Position numbers and translations under genes: made by a program. A stretch of DNA of 15,326 nucleotides from an uncultured Treponema sp. (lineage in GTDB: Bacteria > Spirochaetota > Spirochaetia > Treponematales > Treponemataceae): contig CAKZZK010000141.1 in the NCBI GenBank assembly GCA_937885235.1, positions 1 through 15,326 of the forward strand, written 5' to 3'. Shown piece after piece: positions 7,360 to 15,182 of the stretch. Numbering within the stretch: the first letter of the stretch is position 1; each line of letters opens with the position of its first letter. The notes beneath the pieces are model-generated. The model worked only from the letters and a program-made list of their open reading frames with translations. It was not told where the DNA came from and made no database searches.

Positions 7360-7433
7360 TACGCGACTTTGGAATCGAACCAAAGACCCCAAGCGTGTCA
7401 TGCTTGTACTCTAACCAACTGAGCTAGTCGCGC
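7360..7433 (-). tRNA. tRNA-Val (anticodon GAC)
   Basis: A full cloverleaf can be drawn. The acceptor arms are GCGCGAC and GTCGCGT (closing G-U pair), followed by discriminator A. The D arm is GCTC...GAGT. The anticodon stem is CAAGC/GCTTG with loop ATGACAC, giving anticodon GAC for the valine codon GUC. The variable loop is GGGTC. The T arm is TTTGG-TTCGATT-CCAAA. The 3' CCA is not encoded and must be added enzymatically. The gene stands alone, with its own promoter upstream and terminator downstream, between the che operon and the ABC operon. Confidence 0.95.
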
Positions 7434-7439
7434 ATAAAC

Positions 7440-7479
7440 TGCATAATGCAGATTATACAATATTAATCCGCATTATGCA
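7440..7479. repeat. 40-bp near-perfect inverted repeat over the tRNA promoter
   Basis: The arms 7440-7455 and 7464-7479 are complementary at 15 of 16 positions (TGCATAATGC-a-GATTA against TAATC-c-GCATTATGCA), with an 8-nt centre. It begins 5 bp after the cheY stop codon and covers the -10 and nearly all of the -35 of the tRNA-Val promoter. There is no T run after it on the minus strand, so it is a poor intrinsic terminator, though the RNA hairpin could protect or help end the che mRNA. Confidence 0.75.
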
Positions 7480-7480
7480 A
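7452..7480 (-). promoter_or_regulatory. sigma70-type promoter of tRNA-Val
   Basis: On the minus strand TTGCAT (7475-7480) and a consensus TATAAT (7452-7457) are separated by 17 bp. The predicted start near 7445 leaves a leader of about 11 nt before the mature tRNA. Confidence 0.7.
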
Positions 7481-7484
7481 TACC

Positions 7485-7919
7485 CTATTTAAGAGATGCA
7501 CTGATTCTTTCCAGAACCTTTTTGCGATCAAGCGGCTTGACGATGTAGTTCTTTGCACCTGCCAAAAGAGACTTCTTTACGAGTTCCTCTTTTCCCAAAG
7601 CGCTGACCATTACGACCCTTGCATTCTTGTCAAAAGCCATAATCTGCTCAAGAGCGGTGATTCCATCCATACGTGGCATAGTAATATCCATTGTTACCAA
7701 ATCCACATTCGGACACAATTCCTTGTACTTGTCAACACCATCTTTTCCGTCCTGTGCGGTTGCAACAATCTCATAACCATCACTTGTGAGAATCTGAGTC
7801 AGCTGCTTGGCGACGAAAACGGAATCATCTACAACAAGTACACGAAATTTTGAACCATCAAGCTTTACACCTTCCGGCGGACGATCATTCATTGATGGAA
7901 AATCTTCTTTCGTTTTCAT
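7485..7919 (-). CDS. cheY: chemotaxis response regulator CheY
   Basis: This single-domain receiver takes phosphate from CheA and carries the signal to the flagellar motor switch. It has 144 residues. About 24 residues precede the receiver core, slightly longer than enteric CheY. All key residues are present: acidic pair D31 and D32, phosphoacceptor D78 in VTMDITMPRMDG, S106 at the Thr/Ser switch position, and K128 in IVKPLDR. No output domain follows. An AAGGAG sequence 8 nt before the ATG supports the start. It is the last gene of the che operon, 15 bp after cheX, whose product is expected to dephosphorylate it. Confidence 0.95.
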   Translation of the reverse strand: MKTKEDFPSMNDRPPEGVKLDGSKFRVLVVDDSVFVAKQLTQILTSDGYEIVATAQDGKDGVDKYKELCPNVDLVTMDITMPRMDGITALEQIMAFDKNARVVMVSALGKEELVKKSLLAGAKNYIVKPLDRKKVLERISASLK

Positions 7920-7934
7920 GCTTTAAACTCCTTC

Positions 7935-8417
7935 TTATGCACGTTCGCGGATAGCGACGTTGACTTCAATTTTACCAAATTCTGTAATAAGCGGAACAAT
8001 CAGAGCCTCTACATTCTCGTTCTGTCCACCTAAAGCCGCAATCTCCATCTTTTCACCAGCAAACAGAGTTGGCGGTGTAAGGTCGAACCTAAAGTTCAAC
8101 TCATGAAGCTTTGTAACAGCTTGAGCCGTAATAATATTGGCAAGCTCGCTGATGGTCGCTTTAGCCAAATCATCAAAGGTATCAAGCGTCTCTTCATTCA
8201 TCTTTGAGGCGATGTTTAACGCAGTTTCATAGGTCATGTCAAAAAGTACGCGTCCCTCTACATCACCTGCCAAGCCAACCAACGCCGCGACACCCATCAC
8301 AGGCATTGCTGTTGACTTCAGATAGAGATCACCTCTTTTTACATCGGCACCACCCAAAACTTCCTTGAGCACTCTGTATGAAGTTTCTACAAATGGGTTA
8401 ATGTATTCTACTCTCAT
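7935..8417 (-). CDS. cheX: CheY-phosphate phosphatase CheX
   Basis: This 160-residue protein belongs to the CheC/CheX/FliY phosphatase superfamily and removes phosphate from CheY-P in bacteria lacking CheZ, such as spirochaetes. The single conserved ExxN active-site motif is visible as ISELANII, with E91 and N94; having one such motif instead of two is typical of CheX as opposed to CheC. The start MRVEYINPFVETSYRVL is the usual CheX N-terminus, and AGGGGGA sits close upstream of the ATG. It lies 34 bp after the CheW gene and 15 bp before cheY, its substrate protein. CheX normally acts as a dimer. Confidence 0.92.
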   Translation of the reverse strand: MRVEYINPFVETSYRVLKEVLGGADVKRGDLYLKSTAMPVMGVAALVGLAGDVEGRVLFDMTYETALNIASKMNEETLDTFDDLAKATISELANIITAQAVTKLHELNFRFDLTPPTLFAGEKMEIAALGGQNENVEALIVPLITEFGKIEVNVAIRERA

Positions 8418-8451
8418 ATTTCCCCCTAGAAAAATTTCTATTCCTTAATCC

Positions 8452-9897
8452 CTATTTAGTATAAACAGCTATACTTCCAACTGTTTTCTTCTTGAAACCA
8501 TAAGCCGACAAGTCTTCATTGTCTCCCGTAATGATTATTCCATTGCCTTTCAACTTCTCCTTAAATTGATCAATTACGACCTTCTGAGACGCCTCAGGAA
8601 GGAAGGAAATAATATCTCGTGCAAATATAACATCAATATCAGGAAGATTGTTTGTATTAACACAATCGTGATATTCAAACATAACCATATCCTTTATATC
8701 TTTGTTGAACGTGAAATCCCCCGTCACATTCCTCGTCAAATAAGGCTGATACCAGTCACGGCTCGCCTCATCAGACACCGCAAGCAACGGCGCATTGGAA
8801 ACACTCAACAAATCGATATCATGAGCATACACACGCACATGCGTACTAGGATACCGTTTTTTCAACAAACAGGCAAGAGAATAAGACTCATAACCTTTGC
8901 CACAGCCCGGATTCCATACAACAATATTTTTTGCCGAGTTATCTGGCAGGGCTTTGCGGACCTCTTCCGCATATTTTTCGCCCCACCAAGCGCCGTTATG
9001 CCGCGAATAAAAAGGCTTGAGGAAAGCATCAGCATCAGCCTCATTCTGCAACTGGGTCTTGGTGCTTCCCCGCTGCTTCTTCCAATCCGCATAGCGCTCG
9101 GTAACCCAGTCCTTCGTCAAATCATTGACAAGGAACTTTCGCGTATTTAAGAGAGAATCAGCGATAAATTTTATGTCAGCCTCAGCCTGCTTTTTTTCCG
9201 CTTCGGCAGCGGCAGCGCGCTTCTGGCTGTCAGACACAGCAGGAGCGGCAAACTGTTTCGCCGCAGGACTCTGGTTTGCGGAAGCATCGGCCACAGGCTG
9301 CCTCTTTTCCATCTGAGCCTTGGCGCTTTCCGCCATCTCCTGCTCTTCTTCCTCGGTCCGCACCCCGAAAATCTTGTCTATGTCGAGCAAGATATAGAGA
9401 TGCTGCTCAGCCTCGGCAACACCATAGATATACTTGATGTTGATGTCGCCAAACAGAGGATGAGGCGGTTGTATGGTGCTCTGCTGTATTCCGACAACCT
9501 TATCAATCTCGTCTACCACAACACCAAAGACCTGCTCGCCCACAGTGACGATCAACGTGTTCTCCAATGTCGTGTCTTCATGCTCAGGCACTTCAATATT
9601 GAAGAAAAGCCGCAAATCGATAATCGGGATGATCTCGCCGCGGAGGTTATAGACACCCAGCACAAATGGCAGACTGTTAGGCACATAGGTAAAATGACCT
9701 GCCTTTGCAATCTCCTTTACCTTCATGATGTCAATGGCATAGTCCTTACCTGCCAGAGCAAAAGTTACCATCTTGTAATCAATGATGGTATTCTTCTTCT
9801 TCTCTTCCTCCAGCTGTTCCAGAGTAAGATTGTTCTTACCGGTAATTTCCTCGGTTGTACTCGCAAATGCGCTTAAGCTTTCCTGTATAGTTGCCAT
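8452..9897 (-). CDS. cheW: CheW coupling protein fused to a CheR-like domain
   Basis: CheW links CheA to chemoreceptors in the polar array. This protein has 481 residues, about three times the usual CheW. Residues about 38-180 are a CheW/SH3-like domain with YNLRGEIIPIIDLR at 83-96. Residues 181-245 are a charged, Ala/Gln/Lys-rich linker. Residues about 246-481 align with the CheR methyltransferase fold: VYAHDID (356-362), DVIFARDIISFL (422-433) and the last strand GSIAVYTK. The S-adenosylmethionine loop, usually CSTGEEPYS, is CGKGYESYS (332-340), and the TxFFR segment of active CheR is not seen (FYSRHNGAWW instead), so methyltransferase activity is doubtful. This CheW-CheR-like architecture is known in treponemes, where it takes part in array structure. 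The stop of cheA is 3 bp upstream, with AGAGGA as Shine-Dalgarno sequence. Confidence 0.93.
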   Translation of the reverse strand: MATIQESLSAFASTTEEITGKNNLTLEQLEEEKKKNTIIDYKMVTFALAGKDYAIDIMKVKEIAKAGHFTYVPNSLPFVLGVYNLRGEIIPIIDLRLFFNIEVPEHEDTTLENTLIVTVGEQVFGVVVDEIDKVVGIQQSTIQPPHPLFGDINIKYIYGVAEAEQHLYILLDIDKIFGVRTEEEEQEMAESAKAQMEKRQPVADASANQSPAAKQFAAPAVSDSQKRAAAAEAEKKQAEADIKFIADSLLNTRKFLVNDLTKDWVTERYADWKKQRGSTKTQLQNEADADAFLKPFYSRHNGAWWGEKYAEEVRKALPDNSAKNIVVWNPGCGKGYESYSLACLLKKRYPSTHVRVYAHDIDLLSVSNAPLLAVSDEASRDWYQPYLTRNVTGDFTFNKDIKDMVMFEYHDCVNTNNLPDIDVIFARDIISFLPEASQKVVIDQFKEKLKGNGIIITGDNEDLSAYGFKKKTVGSIAVYTK

Positions 9898-9900
9898 CTA

Positions 9901-12348
9901 TTATCCTCTTCTAATAGCTTCTTCTTCACGAAGCTGCTGTGCATCGAGTTCCTGCTTTACACCAAGCTCTAAAAGCTGGCTTACGTCAATGATAAGCGAA
10001 ACAGAGCCATCACCCAAAATAGAAGCGCCTGCAATTCCCGGCGACGCAGTAAACTGATCGCGCAAAGGCTTGATAACGACATCTTCTTCCCCGACCAAGG
10101 AATCCACCATTACGCCTATCTTCTTTTCCTGAGAGCCAACGATGACGATGAAGCAGTACTCCGTATCCGCCGTCCTCCTGATATTGAAGAGACGGTTCAG
10201 ACGCAAAATCGAGATGACTTCATTGCGCACATTGAGCACTTCGTAGCTATCAATCGTATTGATGCTGCTTTTCTTTACGCGCTGGCTTTCAATGACATTG
10301 GCAATCGGTATTGAGTAAACCTCTTTGCCAACCCGCACGAGCAGGCCCTGAATAATAGCCAGAGTCAAAGGCAGACGGATGCTGAATTTAGAGCCCTTAT
10401 GCCGTTCGCTTGTGACAGTGATATTTCCCTTAAGCTTTTCCACCATCGTCTTAACAACATCCAAGCCCACACCGCGTCCAGAGACACTGCTTATCTTGTC
10501 GCTCGTGGAGAAACCAGGCAGGAAAATCAAGTTATATGCTTCCTGATCCGTAAGAGACTTATTCGGGCTTATGAGGCCTTTATTGATTGCCTTCTGGCGA
10601 ACCTTGTCAACGTCAATACCTTCACCGTCATCGATTATGTCGATGATGATCATATTACCTTCGTTTGAAGCACGCAGAATCAAGGTACCCGTGTCTTCCT
10701 TGCCGAATTTCAAGCGCTCATCGGGTGGCTCAATGCCATGATCAACAGAGTTGCGCACACAGTGCATGATAGGATCAAGCAGATCATCGACAACGGTCTT
10801 GTCAAGCTCGGTCTCTTCACCTTCGATGACCAAATTCACCTTGCGGTTAAGGTCTCGGCTCAGATCACGGACAACACGCGGGAAACGATTGAAGATGGTG
10901 CCAATCGGAACCATGCGAATCTTCATGACGCCTTCCTGCAACTCGCTCGCGATGCGACCCAAATTCTGCGTAGAAGAACGCAGCTTGCTTGATGTCATTT
11001 TGAAATCATTTTCAAAGCCATCAAACCATGAAGTCAAAGAGCCATAGTCGTCCGTCAAACGCTGGCGGATTTCCTTAACGCTGAGATTTCCTTCCTGCGC
11101 CACCTCCACAATTCTTGGAATTTCCTCCAAAAACTTATGGTAACGCTCTTTATAGCCGCTGTTGAGTGTCTGAAGCTGTACCTGCAGATCAGCAGTGTGC
11201 AGACCAATCTGGTTGAACGCAGCCTTCGTTATAACGGTTTCGCTCACCAAATTCATGAGCGTATCAACACGCCGTGAATCAACGCGAAGTATAGAGCCTG
11301 CCTGTGCAGCCTTATGCGGAGCATTTCCGCCAGAAGCTGCGGGCTTGTCTTTTGCCGGTGCAGCAGGAGCTGGCGCGGCAGCTTTTGCAGGTGTCTCCGC
11401 AGCGGGCTTTTCCTGAACGGGAGCGGCAGGAGCCGGCGCTGCCTGAACGGGTTCTGGTTCGGCAACAGGCACAGGAGCTGCGACAGGTGTTTCCGCCGCT
11501 GTAAGGCGGGATGTCGCCGCACCCTTCACCTCGCGGGCATCCGTTGCAAGCGTCACATCATCCAAGAAAGCGGTATCTTCCAGCTCCTGACCGCTGGAAT
11601 TACTCGCCACATAATAGACAACCTGCGGATAGAACGTATCCTCATACAGGGCTTCAAAGTCGGGAATAGTCTTGAGAACAGTACCGGCATTCTTCAAGGC
11701 AGCAAAAACCTGAATACCACCCACACTGTTCATCGGGTTAGATTCATCAAATGTAACGTTGATAGACCAGAGCTTCTGTCCTTCAGGGGTAGCCTGCTTA
11801 AGCTCTGTATAATCCGTATCTGACAAAGGCGGAAGGCTTGGCATTCCATTCGTGCTTTCTTCCACTACAGGAGCCGCAACCTGAACAGGAGCGGGAGGCG
11901 GAGGCGCAACTGGTGCCGGAGCAGCAGGCGCAGGCTTTTTCTTTCCGCCCTTAGCAGGAATGAAGGACTCTATCTTCTCAACAAGAGGAGCGACATTTTC
12001 TTGATATACCGAACCACTTTTGCGGGCTTCAAGCATTGCCTTGATGGTATCCATCGAGGTAAGCAATACATCGACTATCGGCTCCGTTACAGAGGCACTA
12101 CCACTCCGCAAAGAATCGAGTAAATCTTCTACATCATGGCAAAAACTTGCAAGCTCAGTCATCTCAACTGTAGCCGAATTGCCTTTCAATGTATGTGCTG
12201 CACGGAAAATTTCATCTATGGCATCGTGATTGTTCGGGTCATTTTCGATAACCAAAATGTTACTCTCAAGGTTCTCCACCTGCTGTTCAGCTTCGGCAAA
12301 GAAATCTTGAAGTAGCTCCTCATTGTTCGGATCAAGATAATCACTCAT
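9901..12348 (-). CDS. cheA: chemotaxis histidine kinase CheA
   Basis: This cytoplasmic kinase of the chemoreceptor array phosphorylates CheY. It has 815 residues. P1 has the phospho-histidine H52 in FRAAHTLKGNSA. An Ala/Pro linker (about 133-163) leads to a P2-like regulator-docking domain (about 175-275). A second Ala/Pro/Glu linker (about 283-345) is followed by P3 (about 352-475), P4 ATPase with the N box HCVRNSVDHGIE (H529, N533), DDGEGID (573-579) and GRGVGLD (624-630), and P5 (about 660-800), which binds CheW. All catalytic motifs are intact. P3 is about 60 residues longer than in E. coli, as in other treponemes. There is no C-terminal receiver. It is the first gene of the operon and has no Shine-Dalgarno sequence. 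MSDYLDPNNEELLQDFF is a normal CheA start. Confidence 0.97.
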   Translation of the reverse strand: MSDYLDPNNEELLQDFFAEAEQQVENLESNILVIENDPNNHDAIDEIFRAAHTLKGNSATVEMTELASFCHDVEDLLDSLRSGSASVTEPIVDVLLTSMDTIKAMLEARKSGSVYQENVAPLVEKIESFIPAKGGKKKPAPAAPAPVAPPPPAPVQVAAPVVEESTNGMPSLPPLSDTDYTELKQATPEGQKLWSINVTFDESNPMNSVGGIQVFAALKNAGTVLKTIPDFEALYEDTFYPQVVYYVASNSSGQELEDTAFLDDVTLATDAREVKGAATSRLTAAETPVAAPVPVAEPEPVQAAPAPAAPVQEKPAAETPAKAAAPAPAAPAKDKPAASGGNAPHKAAQAGSILRVDSRRVDTLMNLVSETVITKAAFNQIGLHTADLQVQLQTLNSGYKERYHKFLEEIPRIVEVAQEGNLSVKEIRQRLTDDYGSLTSWFDGFENDFKMTSSKLRSSTQNLGRIASELQEGVMKIRMVPIGTIFNRFPRVVRDLSRDLNRKVNLVIEGEETELDKTVVDDLLDPIMHCVRNSVDHGIEPPDERLKFGKEDTGTLILRASNEGNMIIIDIIDDGEGIDVDKVRQKAINKGLISPNKSLTDQEAYNLIFLPGFSTSDKISSVSGRGVGLDVVKTMVEKLKGNITVTSERHKGSKFSIRLPLTLAIIQGLLVRVGKEVYSIPIANVIESQRVKKSSINTIDSYEVLNVRNEVISILRLNRLFNIRRTADTEYCFIVIVGSQEKKIGVMVDSLVGEEDVVIKPLRDQFTASPGIAGASILGDGSVSLIIDVSQLLELGVKQELDAQQLREEEAIRRG

Positions 12349-12355
12349 ATCATAT

Positions 12356-12383
12356 ATTTTAATCGCTTACGAATATAAGTCAA
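12356..12383 (-). promoter_or_regulatory. probable promoter of the che operon
   Basis: On the minus strand TTGACT (12378-12383) and TAAAAT (12356-12361) are 16 bp apart. The -10 ends 7 bp before the ATG, so transcription should begin at 12348-12349, the start codon itself. An alternative pair further upstream (TTGCAA with TATAAA) has a 20-bp spacer and is less convincing. No sigma28-type motif was recognised. Confidence 0.5.
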
Positions 12384-12511
12384 GATAAAAAAAATTAAAA
12401 ACGCTATTTTTTATAAAATTTTAATAGTAAAGAGTTTGCAAAAGTTTCCGACAATAGAAAGATAAAGCGGCAGAAACACTAGAGCCAATAGCAAAAATTC
12501 GGTAATTATTG

Positions 12512-12517
12512 TATAAT
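12512..12517 (+). promoter_or_regulatory. probable -10 box of the outer-membrane protein gene
   Basis: A consensus TATAAT lies 49 bp before the GTG start at 12567, with no good -35 at the usual distance. The predicted leader is about 43 nt and includes GGAGG at 12549-12553. The remaining 218-bp gap between the two divergent genes is very AT-rich, and I see no further gene or clear operator in it. Confidence 0.4.
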
Positions 12518-12566
12518 CAGTGTTATCTATATTATTATCCAATTTTACGGAGGAGAAGAAGCAAAA

Positions 12567-13856
12567 GTGAAAAGAAGCACCTGCCTGTTTCTCGCTTTTT
12601 TCCTTATGGCAAAGTGCGCCTTTGCATTTGACTCACTGTATTTCAGAGGATACGCAGGCTTCCTCGGAGATTTTACAAGCAATCCGGCAAAAGACTCTCT
12701 CGACCTACAGCTCTTCCCACGGGGATACTTTGCAGGGCAACTCGATGTGGGGGACAGGCTTTTCATCCGCAGCGAATTTCTGGTGCAAAGCTCCTCTGCA
12801 AACCCAAGCACAAATCTTTTCAGCGGGGATTTCTTCGAGTCGCCCAAGGGAGAAAACGCAAATTTCAGGATTCAGGAGCTATCCGCCACCTACAGACTAA
12901 ACGGCGGAGGGGCAACGCATTATTTCAGCGGCTTCTACGGGGAATACGAACCGATAGGCTCAGACATCTTCCTCCAGCGCTATCTGGGAACAAACAAAAT
13001 CACGTCAGAGCTTACAGAAAGCTGGATCGGGCTCAACGGCGTCTCTATCAATAAATTCTACGGCGGGGGGCTCTCCTACACGCTCCGCTTTGACGCCCCC
13101 GTTGCAGCAGGCGTATCTTTTTACAAGGATTTTTATCAGGAACAGGAGCGGGCATATAACCTTGACATCCGCCTTGCAGGGATCTTTTCATTTTTGACCT
13201 TTGACGCCTCCGCAGGGCTGGAAATTCCCAAAAGCAGCAGGAAAGTCCACGAGAAAAAGTACATCCTTGCGGTGCAATACCTCGTTCTGCACGCGGGGCT
13301 CAATATGCTTGTCGGCTTGCCTTCAGACACAGCCACGCTCTTCATTCAAGGAGGTTTCTCGGACCTCCTCATCGACCCCGATGCAGACAAGACAGTTGAC
13401 CTTGAAGACATTGCCGAGAGCTTTTCCCTGCTGCTAGAGCCGCGAATCTCACTGCGGCAGGTAAAGCTCGCGTTTTCAGCTTTCTCCCTCAATCCCGAAA
13501 ACCTAAGCACCGGCATGTACATCTACCTGCAGGACGCGCTCGGCTTCGATATACACATCTCCACGAATTACTTTCATCTGGGGAGCACAAACTTTACCCT
13601 CGGTCTGCATACGACCTTTGGCTTGAATTACCAGGACGGCACAGGAGGCTACCTCACCCTCAAATCTGCCATTGACGACAAGGACAATGCCTCTGACTGG
13701 CAGAAAAACATTTACCTCACCCCCTACACGGACATTCCCGTCAAAGGAGGAAACATTTCATCCTCTTTCACGTTCAGAGTCAACGAACTGTTCAAGTTCA
13801 AGGATAACTGGGAAAGCAACATCCATTTCAGACTTGGATTTCGTTCAGAGTTTTAA
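12567..13856 (+). CDS. predicted beta-barrel outer-membrane protein
   Basis: This 429-residue protein starts with GTG. A signal peptide with cleavage after AFA at residue 20 is evident. The mature part is rich in alternating hydrophobic/polar stretches with many aromatic residues (for example SYTLRFDAP and FTLGLHTTFGLNY), typical of beta strands in an outer-membrane barrel. The sequence ends in RLGFRSEF; a terminal phenylalanine in an amphipathic strand is the usual signal for outer-membrane assembly. A GGAGGAG sequence 11 nt upstream supports the start. It is transcribed away from the che operon and ends at a shared terminator. I cannot assign it to a named family; a porin-like or structural role is possible. 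Regulation with the che genes is not indicated. Confidence 0.8.
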   Translation: MKRSTCLFLAFFLMAKCAFAFDSLYFRGYAGFLGDFTSNPAKDSLDLQLFPRGYFAGQLDVGDRLFIRSEFLVQSSSANPSTNLFSGDFFESPKGENANFRIQELSATYRLNGGGATHYFSGFYGEYEPIGSDIFLQRYLGTNKITSELTESWIGLNGVSINKFYGGGLSYTLRFDAPVAAGVSFYKDFYQEQERAYNLDIRLAGIFSFLTFDASAGLEIPKSSRKVHEKKYILAVQYLVLHAGLNMLVGLPSDTATLFIQGGFSDLLIDPDADKTVDLEDIAESFSLLLEPRISLRQVKLAFSAFSLNPENLSTGMYIYLQDALGFDIHISTNYFHLGSTNFTLGLHTTFGLNYQDGTGGYLTLKSAIDDKDNASDWQKNIYLTPYTDIPVKGGNISSSFTFRVNELFKFKDNWESNIHFRLGFRSEF

Positions 13857-13859
13857 AAT

Positions 13860-13897
13860 GAAAAAACACCTGCCGGTGAAAAAAACACCTGCCGGTG
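13860..13897. repeat. 19-bp tandem duplication in the terminator
   Basis: Two adjacent 19-bp units (13860-13878 and 13879-13897) differ at one base; each consists of an A run followed by CACCTGCCGGTG. A third, inverted copy of the core lies at 13906-13917 (11 of 12 bases complementary). Confidence 0.85.
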
Positions 13898-13917
13898 TTT
13901 TTTTCCATCGGCAGGTG
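13879..13917. terminator. bidirectional terminator between converging genes
   Basis: On plus, A7-CACC and GGTG-T7 (13879-13904) make an 11-bp stem with the 4-nt loop TGCC, ending the outer-membrane protein gene. On minus, the inverted copy at 13906-13917 pairs with 13886-13897 (12 bp, one mismatch, 8-nt loop), followed by seven T residues (13885-13879), ending dapL. The two hairpins share sequence, so each strand has its own best fold. Confidence 0.85.
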
Positions 13918-13946
13918 AGGTCTTTCTAGTAGCTACCAAGGCTCCG

Positions 13947-15173
13947 CTAAAGCTTTAATTTTGAAAGCCGTCTGCACGCCTCTTCAACATCCTCGCGGTG
14001 CCCAAAACTGCTGAAGCGAACATAGCTTTCCCCCGCAGGACCAAAACCGCTGCCCGGAGTCGTAACGACGTGGCATTCGTCCAATATTTTGTCAAAAATA
14101 TCCCAGCTTTTCCATTTCGGAAACTGCACCCACAGGTACGGAGAATCCCCCGTATAAAACACACGCACTCCGGCGGAAGCAAAATTCTCCCCAGTCAACG
14201 CAGCTTTCATAATCCGCGCGTTTTCCAGATAGTAGTCCACAAGCTCCCGCGTCTCCTTCCTGCCCTCTTCATCCAAGGCAGCAAGCCCGCCGTGCTGCGC
14301 AATATTGCTTGCACCGTTGAACAGCGTCGTCATCACGCGGTTCCAGTCCTGCCGCACGGGAGTGCCGTCAGCAAACGTCAGCTCAGAAGGCACCACCGAC
14401 CAGCCAAGGCGGATTCCCGTAAAACCGGCAAGCTTTGAGAAAGAATTGACCTCTATCGCACAGCGGCGCGCACCTTCCACCTCATAAATCGTGCGGGGAA
14501 GAGACTCATCGCGAATAAACGCAGAGTACGCCGCATCATAGATGATGATGCACCCATGTCGCAGGGCATAGTCAACAAGCTGCTTGAGCTGCGCTTTCGT
14601 GCTTGCCACGCCAGTCGGGTTGTTCGGGCTGCAAAAATAAATCAGCGTGTTGTCCTTGATGAGGCTTAAATCAGGGAAAAAATTATTTTCCGCAGTGCAG
14701 GGCAAATAAGTCACCCCTTTATAGCAACCAGAGCTATCGGCAGCGCCAGCCGCGCCCACGATTACCGAGCCGTCAACATAAACAGGATATGCCGGATCCT
14801 GCACCGCAATGCCCACATTAGAGCCAAACAGCGACTGTATGCGGGCAATGTCGCATTTCGCGCCATCAGAAATGAAGACCTCGTCCTCACTCGCCATGCC
14901 GCTATACAAAACCTCCGCTATCCTCTTGCGGAGGCTCGTCAAGCCCTGCTCGTCTCCATAGCCAGAGTAGCCAACCCTTGTGCCAAGCCCCTGCGCATAA
15001 GACACCATCGCCTGCGTGATGTGCGGCGGAATAGCTTCCGTCGTGTTTCCAATGCCAAGGCTGATAATCTTTGCGTCCGGGTGGGCGGCGGCATATTCAC
15101 GTCGTCTGCGGGCAACTTCTGGGAACAGGTAGCCCGCGGTCAAATTTGCTAATCCAGCGTTTCTTTCTATCAT
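13947..15173 (-). CDS. dapL: LL-diaminopimelate aminotransferase
   Basis: DapL is a PLP-dependent aminotransferase that converts tetrahydrodipicolinate to LL-2,6-diaminopimelate with glutamate as amino donor, bypassing the acylated steps of lysine/diaminopimelate synthesis. It has 408 residues, the normal length. Family features run from end to end: AGYLFPE (13-19), ISLGIGNTTEAIPP (37-50), FISDGAKCDIARIQSLFG (100-117), SPNNPTG (182-188), DAAYS (213-217), and the PLP lysine K247 in NSFSKLAGFTGIRLGW. The C-terminal part has VVTTPGSGFGP and VRFSSFGHRED. This match separates it from ordinary aspartate aminotransferases. No Shine-Dalgarno sequence is present. It lies 65 bp after a histidine-kinase gene on the same strand, apparently with its own promoter, and converges on the outer-membrane protein gene. 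Confidence 0.95.
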   Translation of the reverse strand: MIERNAGLANLTAGYLFPEVARRRREYAAAHPDAKIISLGIGNTTEAIPPHITQAMVSYAQGLGTRVGYSGYGDEQGLTSLRKRIAEVLYSGMASEDEVFISDGAKCDIARIQSLFGSNVGIAVQDPAYPVYVDGSVIVGAAGAADSSGCYKGVTYLPCTAENNFFPDLSLIKDNTLIYFCSPNNPTGVASTKAQLKQLVDYALRHGCIIIYDAAYSAFIRDESLPRTIYEVEGARRCAIEVNSFSKLAGFTGIRLGWSVVPSELTFADGTPVRQDWNRVMTTLFNGASNIAQHGGLAALDEEGRKETRELVDYYLENARIMKAALTGENFASAGVRVFYTGDSPYLWVQFPKWKSWDIFDKILDECHVVTTPGSGFGPAGESYVRFSSFGHREDVEEACRRLSKLKL

Positions 15174-15182
15174 AATGCAATT

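Noticed and set aside
7360..7433. Reading the tRNA as tRNA-Asp (GTC)
   Set aside because: With the 5-bp CAAGC/GCTTG stem the loop is ATGACAC, so bases 34-36 are GAC, which is valine.
8566..9150. 194-residue plus-strand open frame
   Set aside because: It lies entirely antisense to the CheR-like part of the cheW gene, has no Shine-Dalgarno sequence or recognisable domain, and is a shadow of the real frame.
11314..11823. 169-residue plus-strand open frame over cheA
   Set aside because: Antisense to the Ala/Pro-rich linkers of cheA; the Arg/Cys/Ser-rich composition is what GC-biased linker codons give in another frame.
13860..13917. Short repeats as a CRISPR array or an attachment site
   Set aside because: Units are directly adjacent with no spacers, are flanked by A and T runs, and sit between converging genes, which fits a terminator.
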